DNA from: Hofstenia miamia | Lineage: Eukaryota; Xenacoelomorpha; Acoela | DNA length: 64,000 bases | NCBI GenBank assembly: GCA_004352715.1 | Contig: SCFE01000002.1 | Location: 6,296,388 to 6,360,387, forward strand | Direction of reading: 5' to 3' | Shown: piece by piece, positions 14,401 through 25,142 of the stretch | Layout: each line of letters opens with the position of its first letter | Numbering within the stretch: position 1 is the stretch's first letter | The notes under the pieces: model-generated | What the model was told of the DNA's origin: nothing | The model's database searches: none | The model's input: only the letters and a program-made list of their open reading frames with translations | Translations under genes and position numbers: made by a program

Positions 14401-16280
14401 TATAATTTATCGAATCATGTGGTTAAAAAGAGTGTTTGGCAAGCCATTTTGCGTGAAAAATATTGTCATAATCGTAGTCTTTCTCTTGTTTATTTTTTGA
14501 CAATCATTAATCGGAATCCCTTAAGGGCTGCAGGTGCATATGTGTACCACCCTATTATAGCATCATAGCTGCATTTCAAAACTTAATTTTGGTGATAGGG
14601 TTCTTCTTACCATCTGCTTAATGCAAATCATTCGTTTTTACTACTAAACCAGCTTCAGTTTAATTATGGTTCTCAAAGCGTTAAGCCACAAATACCAAAC
14701 TATGTTATAAAGTGCAAAATCACGATATTTTGTAAGAAGCTTGTTTAGAAGGAAGAAAACCCGAACAACTTGAATAGATGCCGTATGAGCATTTGTCAGA
14801 AACGCAGCTTGAATTCTTAAGGATATTTTCGAACAAACAACTTCTCTGTTTCCAACTTAGCAACTGTGGGCATGCTGAGACTTAAATTGAAGAGAAAATT
14901 TGACATGTAACAGACGGAACACACTGAAATTAAGTGTACAGTGGTAATGTAAATACACTGAAAAATAATCTAAGCGTGTGGTTTCCATTATTTAATAATA
15001 GGATGCGAGTAGTCTAAATTTATTGACCTCACGCAACAAAAATGTACGTTTATTGACTTATGAATTGCTCTACTAATCGGTAAAAAACTTTTAAAAATTG
15101 AATATAGCGCGCATTATTGACCCGAAAATGACTTTCCTGTATATTTTGCTTTCACGTTTGCAATTGAATACCCAACTTAAACTATATCCAATAAATTTAG
15201 GTCCAGCTTGAAATACTTAGTGCAGCTAATTCTACATTATACCTAATTGATAATTCAATGTTTTTCAATGATTTATATTTTCGAAATATTAATTTTTCAA
15301 ACCCATATTCAAAAACTAAATTTACGTATGTCTACATTCATCCGCAAAATTAATTGATATGTATATATATGCGTTCATATATAGCTTTGGTAAACCCTAA
15401 TGCACATCAGCATAATTTATGGTTGCTATTTAAGTGTTTTTAAAATTCAGGGTCTTTTTAGTTCGCAAATTTAACACAAGAAATAAACTCACTTTCTGTA
15501 AACATAATGACGCTTTCTTGGTTTTCTTTTCACACTAAGCATCTATGAATTGTTACTGCAATCAGAAATACTTATGTGGTGTAAATAAGTTGTTTCTAAT
15601 ATTTTCCAAACATTAAGTATGAAAGCACTCGGTTAATCCATAGCTTCGCTAAATAACTCAATTTCACGCATTTAAATAGGAATTTTTTATGCACATCCAA
15701 ATGAGAAATGTGAAGTAATAAACATGAACTATTTTCATTATTCTATCTACTCGGTGATTCAGATCAGTGTGAAAACATGTGCAATGATATATATTGCCAC
15801 TTGTTTTTTAGAAATCATACCAAATTCGTTGTCTCTATATCTACTAATCTTTTACTAACTAACGTTTAGATTGAAGCTGCCTTGCCAAATGCCGGACCTG
15901 CAAAATCATCAATGAATACAAACTATGAACTTTTATTAAGGAAATTACCATCTTTCTTTTCGAATATTGAGATTTTCCCATCTTTAGTTCATGGTGATTT
16001 ATGGATAGGAAACGCTGGTTCAGCAAAGAATCGCCCTGTTATCTTTGATCCAAGTCCAGTATACGCTCACTATGAGTATGAAATGGGAATCATTTCAATG
16101 TTTGGTGGGTTTTCTAATGCATTTTTTAATGCGTATCATACTAAGCTTCCAAAAGAGAAAGGTTTTCAAGAACGCTATCAGCTTTACGAACTTTTCCATC
16201 ATCTTAATCACTGGAACCATTTTGGGAGTGGTTATAAATCAAGTAGTTTGCGTATTTTAGAAAGTTTGGTTTCGCCTTAA
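5839..16280 (+). CDS. Fructosamine-3-kinase / ketosamine-3-kinase, 3 exons
   Basis: Joined exons 5839-6207, 6682-6822 and 15870-16280, all in phase 0, give 306 aa, close to the roughly 309 aa of animal FN3K proteins. The family phosphorylates C3 of the sugar in ketosamines (fructosamine, ribulosamine, psicosamine) on glycated proteins, leading to spontaneous deglycation in the cytosol. Visible signature: VKIC near residue 50 (ATP-site lysine), MEYLDIGG (hinge), the catalytic loop HGDLWIGN at about 211-218, the metal-binding FDPS at about 229-232, MFGGF, and the C-terminal NHWNHFGSGY typical of FN3K. The ATG at 5839 directly follows a likely 5'UTR acceptor. AATAAA lies at 16352-16357. The reading frame has no break. 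Paralogues FN3K and FN3KRP cannot be told apart here, so no symbol is given. Confidence 0.93.
6682..6822 (+). CDS. Ketosamine-3-kinase exon 2
   Basis: 47 codons. The acceptor that keeps phase 0 is TTTTAAG|AGC, ten bases after a nearer CATAG that would break the frame. The donor is CCGCAA|GTAATA. The encoded FGFPCSTTCGKF...SNDWSNDWISFYASKRLQPQ region matches the FN3K segment FGF..VTCCG....N.W..DW..F.A..RLQ.Q. Confidence 0.85.
7890..10080 (+). mobile_element. Degraded, internally deleted CR1/Jockey-like LINE
   Basis: This CT-rich relic of a non-LTR retrotransposon lies in kinase intron 2. It starts with an ORF1-like peptide (ATG 7890, MPAASGSLADLQNFTDAQF), which runs directly into the endonuclease motif ETWLDHSVADS near 8117. 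Further on are DRSNGRHGGVLI, GDFN (8528-8539) and SDHSF (8712 onward) of the AP-endonuclease domain. Next come reverse transcriptase pieces: YRPIAILS near 9370, a GCIIFLDI block near 9550 and the YVDD box at 9771-9782. The distance between the last two is much too short, so the palm domain has a deletion. Many stops and frameshifts show that it is dead. Clade assignment is from motifs only. Confidence 0.75.
8380..8486. repeat. (TC)n microsatellite with 59-N gap
   Basis: A CT-dinucleotide tract interrupted by unknown bases 8396-8454. It lies inside the dead LINE between its endonuclease motifs. Confidence 0.95.
11301..11630. mobile_element. MITE, possible MULE or hAT type
   Basis: The left end reads ACAGCTGTTAAAAACGTT and the right end, reverse-complemented, AGAGCTGTTAAGTACGTT. 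These are flanked by GACATTCAG (11292-11300) and GACATTTAG (11631-11639), an imperfect 9-bp target duplication. The interior repeats AACGTT-type motifs and has no coding capacity. Confidence 0.55.
14171..14680. mobile_element. piggyBac-type MITE
   Basis: The element begins CCCTTTGAGA and ends, on the complement, CGCTTTGAGA. TTAA flanks both sides (14167-14170 and 14681-14684), the target site used by the piggyBac superfamily. The 510 bp interior has no ORF. A perfect 20-bp palindrome starts near 14180 (GTGATACATA and its mirror complement). Confidence 0.6.
15376..15429. repeat. 54-bp repeat, inverted copy at 35949-36002
   Basis: The 54 bp reading through GCTTTGGTAAACCCTAATGC recur in reverse complement at 35949-36002, apparently without mismatch. 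Probably part of an uncharacterised dispersed element; both copies abut TA-rich tracts. Confidence 0.8.
15870..16280 (+). CDS. Ketosamine-3-kinase exon 3 (catalytic half)
   Basis: Acceptor AACGTTTAG|ATT, 136 codons and a TAA stop. It carries HGDLWIGN, FDPS, MFGGF and NHWNHFGSGY. It joins exon 2 across a 9,047 bp intron with no alignment gap against the family, so no exon is missing between them. Confidence 0.92.
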   Translation: MEAALPNAGPAKSSMNTNYELLLRKLPSFFSNIEIFPSLVHGDLWIGNAGSAKNRPVIFDPSPVYAHYEYEMGIISMFGGFSNAFFNAYHTKLPKEKGFQERYQLYELFHHLNHWNHFGSGYKSSSLRILESLVSP

Positions 16281-16351
16281 TGTTTCTAATTGGTATTTTC
16301 ATTGAAAATTTTTATTTATTTAATTGCTAGATCTAATGCTGTACGGCTTCA

Positions 16352-16357
16352 AATAAA
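16352..16357 (+). terminator. Poly(A) signal of the kinase gene
   Basis: AATAAA 72 bp after the stop codon of the ketosamine-3-kinase gene. Confidence 0.5.
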
Positions 16358-16386
16358 TTTTTTTACAAAAAATATGAAAAGTGAAG

Positions 16387-16390
<4 letters not shown>

Positions 16391-16418
<28 letters not shown>
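16391..16418. repeat. (TA)n microsatellite
   Basis: Uninterrupted TA tract just downstream of the kinase poly(A) signal. Confidence 0.95.
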
Positions 16419-16421
<3 letters not shown>

Positions 16422-16730
16422 TGTGCTATACGTAAGTACACCTTTGTCTATATGTATTGAAATCAATGTTTTTATTGTGTGTAAGTAATATCTATATTCA
16501 GAAACACTTGGACCATCCGTGGTTTTACTGTTGTACATTTAAATAGAACTTAAATTTGTAAAAAAATGTTACTGCAGTCTCCATCCGATATATGACGTTT
16601 TAAAAGTAAGTACATTATTTATCAAAACTCTCCTCTACACAGCTAAGCCCTCTATGTAATGTATATAAATTGCTTTTATTTAACATCAAGTCACGTGCGA
16701 GTTGTTTATCAATCTACAGTTTAAAAGTAT

Positions 16731-17709
16731 AATGACGCGAAGAGGTAAAGAAATGTCAAGAATAATTCACTTTCATAAAAGTAAAGTAATATGCAAAGCA
16801 TTTGTCAAAACTTTACTTGTAAGTAGGAATACAATCATAAAGATTATTAAAAGATACAGAAGTAGAGGGATGGTCACCAACAAGCCACGAATTGTCCCCA
16901 TGAAACTTACAAAGTGCTATTAGACATGTTACTAATATTGTTTTGAAAAGCAGACGTTCCAGTGTCTCCCAATTAGCCCAAGCTGTATCCCAGTTCATAG
17001 GAGCCAACGTTTCAGCGTCTACAATCAGGAGGACACTGTATAGGTCGGAGCTCGATGGACGACGACCTCGTCTAAAGACATTGGTGAAACATCAACATAA
17101 GGGAGAAGCAAGTTTACTGAATGGTACAAAAGCAAACCTCAAGTGTCCTGAGATGCAGTTTTGTGGTCTGATGAGGCCAAAATAAACCTGCTTGGTTCTG
17201 ATAGAGTGTAAAGAATTTGGCGGCGTCCAGGACAATACCGAGAAGAATGTTTGGTTCCTACCATCATGTATGGCGTGGCAATCTCATGATATGGGGTTGT
17301 ATGATCTCATCAGGAATAAGGGAGTTGCAGTACATTGTCAGAATTTTGAATACCGAAAGTTATTGCAAAATACTAGAAGAGAAGATGCTTCCATCAAAGA
17401 GAACGCTAATGCCTGTCTCAGTATTTCAGCATGACAATGACTCCAACTATCGCACCAAAAAGTCTAGAATTTTTAAAGAGAAAGAAGGTGGAAGTACTCA
17501 ACTAGCCCAGTATGTCTCCCGATTTAAATCCAATCGAACACCTTTGGAATATACTTAAGAGGAAGGTAGAACAACGACGTCCATCTAACATTGAGAACTT
17601 GAAAAATATTATCACAGTATACTGAAAATCGGTTGTCATGGCGCTCAGTATAAACCCCATAGTACTTACAGATGTGGCCACATTAATTGCACCAAGCCCG
17701 AAAAACTAA
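16731..17709 (+). pseudogene. Tc1-like transposase pseudogene
   Basis: The pieces read in order as a Tc1-family transposase spread over three frames. An N-terminal helix-turn-helix region (MTRRGKEMSRIIHFHKSK, then KIIKRYRSRG) is followed by a second HTH half with QLAQAVSQFIGANVSASTIR. Next come the catalytic core with WGCMISSG, FQHDNDSN (second aspartate), SPDLNPIEHLW (catalytic glutamate) and the end ...LIAPSPKN. At least four frameshifts or stops break it. I could not find clear TIRs. It runs tail to tail with the next element. Confidence 0.85.
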
Positions 17710-17861
17710 CACATTTTGATTTTTTAAAACTTTATAGTTTCACAATAAGCAAAAGTAGTTTTTGAAGGTAAATATGTAAAAGTGGATACAGAATGTAATA
17801 GCATGAATATACAACACTGGCAAAAATCATATACTCGTTCGCAGACAGCAAATCACAAAGT

Positions 17862-18852
17862 TCAGTATTTAATATTTTCTTTATTCTTGATTACTTCCTC
17901 AATATGTCTGGGCATAGATTGCACAAGTGCACGACGCACCTCACGAATTTTCTCCTCATGGTACCAAACTTTCATCACAGGAGATATTAACTTTTTCTTC
18001 GTAGTAATGTCTTCTTCTTTAAGGCGATTTTTCACAATGGCCCACAAGTTTTCTATCGGCGCCAAGTCTGGCGAATTTCCTGGCCAAGTGAGCACAGTGA
18101 CACCCGATGACTCCAAGTGTTTCTTTACCTTCTTAGAGATGTGAAATGGCCCCAAGTCATGCTGCAGTGTTCCGTTACCTTCAGGAAAAAATTCGTTCAT
18201 TTGAGGAATGATCCGTGAGTCAATGATTTTCTAGTATTCTTTGGGATATCATTCCTTCACAAAGATGGAGTCACCCAAGACCTTCCCAGCCGAAACACCC
18301 CTAAAACAATCTTTCAGGATGTTTCACTTGCTGATTGAAATTGGGTAATCTCAGCTTTTCTCCAGAGGAGCGTCTCACATCTTTAACATGTTGGCCTTTG
18401 ACATCAAAGTGACTCTCATCCGTGTACAACACCTTCCCCTGTTCAACTAACCAATTCCTGTGTTCCTTCGCCCAATCTAATCTCCGCTTCTTCATCTCTG
18501 TGAGGAGCTGTTTCTTGAGAGATTTCTTTGCCACTCTGCCATGACTATAGAATTTGTCTTAATGTTTTGGAGGTTACGGAGGGGTTTTCTTCAATCCGAT
18601 ATTTGTTGGTGGTTTTTCCGGGATTTACCTTGCTTTTTAGGACAAGTCTTTTTTCCCTGACAGTCGCTTTCTGCTTTTGTCCTCGTTTCTTTTTGTGGCT
18701 TGGAGACAAAATCCCAATTTGAGAAAATTTTCTGAGTTTTTCCCACTGTTGTATGGCCCACACCCACTTCCGCAGCAATTTATCTCAGATTCTTTGAAGT
18801 ATACTGATTCAGTGTCCAAATATTTTAACTTTGGTGCAATTAATTTGGCCAT
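17862..18852 (-). pseudogene. Second Tc1-like transposase pseudogene, DD34E
   Basis: On the minus strand the frames read MAKLIAPKLKYLD, then an HTH-like basic region (GQKQKATVREKRLV), then YTDESHFD (first D), LQHDLGPFH (second D) and NSPDLAPIENLW (E), ending KNKENIKY. Thirty-four residues separate the second D from E, as in canonical Tc1 elements. Frameshifts lie between the HTH and core blocks, and two stops interrupt the core. It belongs to a different lineage from the neighbouring copy: the two share only the generic catalytic motifs. Confidence 0.85.
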
Positions 18853-18999
18853 AACTGTAGTGCGCGTATAAATATGTGTGTTTTGCACGCATAAATTAAG
18901 CATGCGTGATAGCTTTAAGCTTTATTTAATAGCCGTGCCGCAAATTTGGGCTAAAGGGAGGACTTCTCAAAAAATGAAATCATTGTAAAAAAATAATTT

Positions 19000-19700
19000 C
19001 AATTTTCTAAACGAGAACATTAGCAGAACAGCAAACGGCTTTGTTACATGAATTTATAGAGGTTCGACCGATACAGGTTTAGTTTTAAATTTCAATTCAA
19101 ATTCACCAGTAGCACTAATTAAAGTACAATACATCGAATTTTTGATGTCTCAAGTTCTTATGACATCATAAACCAAGAAGTAATCAAAGTAAAGTAGAAT
19201 CTGAAAAAGTACGAATATTCAAGTAATTTTATCAATAAATTTATTAAACAAACAATGGATGAAATATTGAACAAGACAGGAAAATATTCTAAAAATTTTG
19301 AACACACTTTTAAATTTTGAATCAATTTATAATTATAAAAGAATTTGTTTATACAACACGAAAGCTTAGTCAAGGCCTAGAATTAAAATCAATGGCAGAT
19401 ATCTGATAAGTCCAAAGTTATCTATAAAATCAATTGCACCTATGGTGGATATAGTAGTAGACAACTAAGCATAAGAATAAAAGCCCGAAACTAAGTTAAC
19501 AATATCAGAACACCTAAGAAAATGTGGATTAAATTGAAATCAAAATTTTAAGATCAACCATTCCCAAAAATTTAAAAGCAATCGAAAGTATATACATAAG
19601 AGCAATGTAACCAAGTTTTAACATCAAAGAAGATTACATATATCAACACAAATTACCTCGAATCAACGTTTAATTACATTATATCTTTTAATTAAATAAT
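19000..19700 (+). mobile_element. Penelope-like element remnant (GIY-YIG end)
   Basis: A short frame around 19400-19480 reads SKVIYKINCTYGGYSSRQL followed by SIRIKA, like the start of the GIY-YIG endonuclease of Penelope-like elements (YKI.C....YIG.T.RQL..RI.EH). Downstream text is compatible with the rest of that domain but full of stops. It is heavily decayed, and the limits are approximate. Confidence 0.4.
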
Positions 19701-21049
19701 GAATATTTAGAGGAAAAATTTTGTAAATTAACGATGCTCGAGTTGAGCGGAATATATCTTTTACTTAAAAAATATTTATATTGTTAAATATAGTGCAAAA
19801 TAGTTTTTTCAAAAAATGTGCAAAATTAAAGATATATCAACTGAAAAACTGGCGTAAATTGAGATTATAAAAAAGGTAATTCTTGACTGTGAACATTATT
19901 GACATGTTAAACATATCAAATTCATAAATTTGAAAAAATGCACAGAAATCAGTTACAAGAGAACACCCGACATTTCAATCTGCTATTGCATTAAGCTGAG
20001 TCGTTCAATGCTTGAAATGATCCATCTGTGGTTGCAAAATTCAAAATATTGAATTATTCATTTGTGGTTAGTAAGACTACATTTTACAAAGTTTGAGTTT
20101 CAACCATGTTGTCACTAGTGTATTTTCCCTAATATATATTGGATATCGTTTTTCTAATTGTTTTTGCTTTTCTGACCACTGCTGTATATGCCAAAACAAC
20201 TTTTTTCAAATTCGTGTTGTACAACATTAAACATGATTTATGCTTTAAGAGTTATTAACATTGCAAAATATGTACTAATTTTAAGTGTGCTAGTATTCTG
20301 TAATATATTAATTATAATAAAATAACGCTTCATATTGCATTATTATTAATGTTAAATGTAATGCGCAGTCACTAGAACGAATTGCATCTAGCCTTTCTAT
20401 ATCAAAGGTTGATTAATTTTATTGGTTCACTATAACACATAAATTATTTTGGTTTGCTTATAAATTGCAAGCCAACAGATCTTTAACACAGTACGTATAT
20501 GTAATTTTCAGAAACGTTTTGCTTAAGGATCATGAGCGGAAGCATCCTAATACAGAACAAAATCGGATCAAGACAAGCTCCTTAGGCAAGTGATCTCAAA
20601 TTTGCTGGATAATATTATCAAAAGGTTTACTTTTATTTAACCTAAAACCTTGTTTTCATAAAAGGCTTTGTTTTCAAATGGAGTAAATTTTACACTCCTG
20701 GATGAGTAAAAAAAGCTAACGGACGAGATTATTAATTAATTCATTCGGTAGAATTGAACAAGGTTGATAAATGAAGAAAGCACCCTAAATATAGAAAAAG
20801 TGATAAGGACATTGAAAATCCTTCATATCCAGTATTCACATTAATTCAGTATGAACTTTGAAATCACGCAATTTATATACAATTAAACTAGAGGACGGCT
20901 ACTATTCTGCCGCTTTTCAAAATCACGAATTTTAAACTGCAAAATTGGTTTTGCATTTGTAATATGCTTTGATATCAAACTTAATATGGTTCAAAATACA
21001 AAGCAAGACAAAGGTAATACTGGCATGCTAAATTGCTTTAAAATATCGG
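19700..21049. other. No gene seen
   Basis: AT-rich DNA. A short zinc-finger-like peptide (LKDHERKHP) follows a TTTTCAG at about 20511, but it is too small to call. Confidence 0.4.
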
Positions 21050-21218
21050 CTAAAGAAAAGGTTCAAGGCAAACAGGATAAATAGGAATGTAAGCACAGAA
21101 CAGAGAAGTAGGTGGCAAATACAGGCCATGTAAGAAGGGCTTGGAGACAATAGATCATCTGATAGCAGTGTATGAGTTGTCGACACAGATTGAGTATAAT
21201 TTCAGACATGACGAATAG
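21050..21218 (+). mobile_element. R2-like LINE fragment (zinc knuckle)
   Basis: An open stretch ending at TAG 21216 reads PCKKGLETIDHLI, then EYNFRHDE. This matches the Cys/His knuckle before the restriction-like endonuclease of R2-type non-LTR elements (C..C.KG.ETIDHL...C......Y..RH). The later cysteine is lost. It is a small isolated relic. A related endonuclease tail lies at 59609-59965. Confidence 0.5.
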
Positions 21219-22160
21219 TATACGGTCAACCGGTGAAATTTTCTAGGTATGATCAAATGCGAAAAAATCGTATTTTTTTACTAAGTAGACCATTCTTAGA
21301 AGGTTCTTATTCGATTAGCAAATCTCTTAAGCCAATCAATTTTACATCGATTGAACTTGAATAAATTTGAATAAATCTGTTGCCATTTTCTTGATTTTGT
21401 AGAATGTTTGTGGGATCCGTAAGTTTTTTTAGACTAAAGCTCTAATATTTTTTAATTTGGCAAATAAATGCAATTGCATACCAAATTTCAAGATTCCTTT
21501 CAAATTTTGATTGCTATTTTTCTCAAAACAATAGAATTTGCCTAAAATATTTTTTCTACTAAGCGCTTTAAATTTAAGCAACGTTTTAATATTTATTTTA
21601 TGCTATGATTTACTTCTGCATTTTTATATTCAAATGCTTGCATTATCACTATGTTTTTAGGAAGTTGCAATCCTATAATGAGTGATTTGAAAAGGTGAAT
21701 TAAATTTTTTTATAGAATATTTTTGTACTTAGTACTTTATTTACTACTATAAAAGTGTTAATCTTGTCTGTAAATATTTTTTGTGGATTCCACAAAACTT
21801 CGGAAGAGAATTTTATTTCCACAAATTCTTTGAAACTAAAATTGAAATAATAAAAATGGAAAATTTGATTTATTCCATTTTTATGTGACTCTATGTTTAC
21901 GACAAATAAATTTCTTAAATCCATTGGTTGCAAAGCTATTTATACCTTTAAAGCCTACATCGCAATTCTGTCATGATATTATATACATATTTGTGGTATT
22001 ACATTAGACGGATAGTTGGTGCCATTTTATGGCAATATATTATCAGTAGAGTATATTTTGCATGCAAAAGCTCAATAAACTATAGTTTTCATTTATAAAA
22101 TAGAGTCAAAAAGGTATTTCATGGAACATTTTAAATTTTCGTTTCCAGGATATTAAGAAA
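21219..22160. other. No gene seen
   Basis: AT-rich intergenic DNA without recognisable exons or element ends. Confidence 0.4.
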
Positions 22161-25142
22161 TCTGTCACATTCCCAGTTCAAAAACAACTCCTTGATCCCA
22201 CGAAGGTATTTCCGCAAGACTCTACGAGTTGAGCAAGCATGCCTTAGAACTGAAACCTTACTTAAAACAAACAAATAGGGAGATCCGCTGAAAGGTTTCC
22301 AATATTGAGGGTGATGTTGATCAACTATAGCATCTCGTATTTTAGCCTCATGCTGTCCAGAAATTCTTCAAATAAAATCAATGCATTTATTCTGTAATAA
22401 TGATTCTGCTTTTTCTGAGTTTTTTCTTAAAATTCCGCACTCTTTTAGTTTTACTAGCGACATCCAGGCCTTATCAGAACACTGAAAATTTGTGTATTAT
22501 ATTTAAATAAATATTATATGAAATCAAAAACATGTTATGTATGTTGCATAAAAATGTGGATTAGCAAACTCAAACTTAGATTGGAATTCAGTTGGATTCC
22601 AATTGGACAAAAAATTTGTCCAAAGGACCAGCCCTTTATTTTTTTTTCAAAAAGCCCAACCTAAGTAGGGCTTAATTGTTCCTTAAATCTGTTAATATGC
22701 TTCCATCCTAAAGATTATAAAGGAAGCATGAACCAACCTGACCCACCCCTTCTAATCTCCGATCCGACCCCGTTTCCTACTCTGACCCATACAATCCTAT
22801 TTGTTTTTCAATTCGGTTTCGTCTTCCACACTGCCTCTAATTACAATGACTAATTCAATTGGCCATAACACAAGTTACTAATTGTAATTGTTGTTGTCTA
22901 TGGCCTTGGTATTTTATTTCTATTGTGTTTTACGCTATTTAGAGTTGTGAACAATATTTGATATTGTACAAGGAGCTTTATGTATAGATATTTTTTTTCT
23001 TTTTTCCTTTTTTTATTTTTTGATTAATACCATATTGTATATAAAAATTCTAATGGCGTCATGTGGAGATAAAGTATAAAATTCATGACTCTAAAATTTG
23101 GGCCTTCTTGTAAGATTTGAATTACAATTCTTTTTTTTTAATAATAATATTTATTTAATTCTTTTGTTTTTTTACAAATCAAGTGATTAACACTTATGAA
23201 GAATTAAAACAATAAATATAAATTAACTTGGTTCTGAAAAAATACTTTGTCTTGGTTTCAAAAGTTTATTGTCCTTGATGATATAAATAGTTGGTTTTCG
23301 TTGTTCAATAGCTTTGTTATAGCTTATAGACTTTGTCCTATAATTTGATAAGTAGTTGGATCTTCTTCGTTTTAGTGAAATTTTTAATGATTTTTTAAAT
23401 TTATTGAAATTTCGTTGTTCTTTAATATCTGGAGGGAGTTTGTTCCATAAATCAATTGTAAAATTAGTAAATGAAAAAAAACTATTAACACTTTAGTTTT
23501 CTTTAAAAATATATTAATTAAGCTCTTCTATTCTTGAGCCTGTTCTGTGAAGAAAAATGATATATTTCTTAATTCTTGCTCAAAATTCGATGTAGTCGCT
23601 CATCATTTTGTCAAGATTTGTCTACAATTTTTGTAGTTAGTAATTTATAAGGGAAAAGTTTGCACCCCATTTTAAAACGTTTAAGACGTATTTTAAGAGT
23701 TTTAAGTTAACAATTAATACCCTTAATACAATCGTAATTTAAACTAACATCGCAAATGTGAACTACACTGACTTTCCTTTCTTCAAAACTTGAAATGTAA
23801 TTTCTATAGATGAATGCCAAAAACAATACCACACAAAATATAAGAGTGCAGAAAGTCTTTAACAGTCTTACTAAATATATTTGCTATAATTACAAAACTA
23901 TAGTCAAAATTAACATTTAGAAATATCAATTCAACTAATTATCTGTTGTTACTGTGCTTTATCATATCATTGCATGGCAGTCCTACTATTCTAGTACTAT
24001 ATGTTTCAATGTACATCAAACAATTGACGTCAAGTTTTCAGTATGTTGATTTTTAGCATAAATGACTACATTATATTCGAATAATGCAATTTATGCAAAT
24101 AGAAAGAGAGCAAAACGCTTCAGTGGTCAGAGATGTTAAAAGTTCCTACTTCTTTGTTTTGGTTTCTTAGAACAACTTCAGTTAATGTATCAAATACTGA
24201 TATGTGGCCAAGGAGCTTTTGTGGTCTCATTTTGTATAGTTTGTATTAAATCTTCAAGCCGTAATTACGATGTTATATTGAGTTTTTATTGTTAAGCAGA
24301 AGAGGCAATTCCAAATATAAATTTCAAAATGGCTGAATGGTCATTGTTTCTACAGTCTCAAGTAAAGTAAAAATAATTGTTGCGACATCAAAAATTCAAG
24401 TAATATGAGTTTAAATATAGCTAATTAATCTGTGCAATCTAATATGTCAAGCCTTCGGCCTCTCAATGTCTGACTTTACGCACGGCACGTCTACATGGAC
24501 TTGGTAGATCTTCGCACATCAAAAAACAGTAAAAGTTCTTTGTTGTTTCCTTATAATTACATGAACGTTGGGTATGGAGAGAACTTAAATCTTTTCCAAA
24601 AATTCGACATTTTCAAAGAAAACGTGTTAATCTTTTCACAGGCTTGTCCATTGGACTGATTTTTCTGTCCAATCCAATCAAATCCAATAGAAAATTTTAG
24701 AATTTTCCAATTGGAATCCAATTGAATTCCAATCTAAGTTTGAGTTTGCTAATCCACATTTTCTATACGACACACATGACATGTTTATGTTTACATACAT
24801 CATATTTATTTTAGTACAATACATCTGTGCATCTGATAAGGCCTGAATTTCGCTGGTAAGAATAATAAATGCAGAATTTTAAGGCAAGTCTTAGAGAAAG
24901 CAGAATGAATTATTATTATTACAGAACAAATGCATTGATTATATTTTAAGGACAGCAATGAGGCTAAAATACGAGATCCTATAGTCGATTAACATCACTC
25001 TCAATACTGCAAACCTCTCTGTTAATCTCTCTATTTGTTTGTTTCTAAGTAAAGTTTCAGTTCTAATTATGCTCCTCTCTTAGAGTCTTGTGGGAATACC
25101 TCCGCGGGATCGGAGGAATTTTTGAACTGTGGGCGTGACAGA
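22161..25142. mobile_element. 3 kb element with about 500 bp inverted arms
   Basis: The left arm 22161-22640 and right arm 24633-25142 are diverged reverse complements. Both begin TCTGTCAC and continue with CAGTTCAAAAA, later TTTAGCCTCAT, and near the inner side GATTAGCAAACTCAAACTTA. The interior holds no transposase frame, but it does hold the 3' end of a LINE on the minus strand. The structure resembles a foldback element or two opposed copies. No target duplication is obvious. Confidence 0.65.
23223..23480 (-). pseudogene. LINE ORF2 C-terminal fragment
   Basis: The minus strand reads FTIDLWNKLPPDIKEQRNF then KFKKSLK, the classic C-terminal block of CR1/L2-type LINE polyproteins (LWN.LP..IK....FK..LK), ending at TAA 23223-23225. 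A tail with an AAATATTATTATT tract follows at about 23135-23160. More decayed sequence upstream, to about 23900, may belong to the same copy. It sits inside the inverted-arm element. Confidence 0.6.

Larger units (their letters stand above)
10081..15869 (+). other. Remainder of kinase intron 2, no exon supported
   Basis: AT-rich DNA holding the two MITEs listed separately. Short coding-like stretches near 10495, 11790 and (minus strand) 12610-12790 were considered and not accepted. The kinase needs no further exon here. Confidence 0.5.

Noticed and set aside
20511-20590. Zinc-finger-like peptide LKDHERKHP after a TTTTCAG
   Set aside because: Half a finger only, no cysteine pair and no neighbouring exons.
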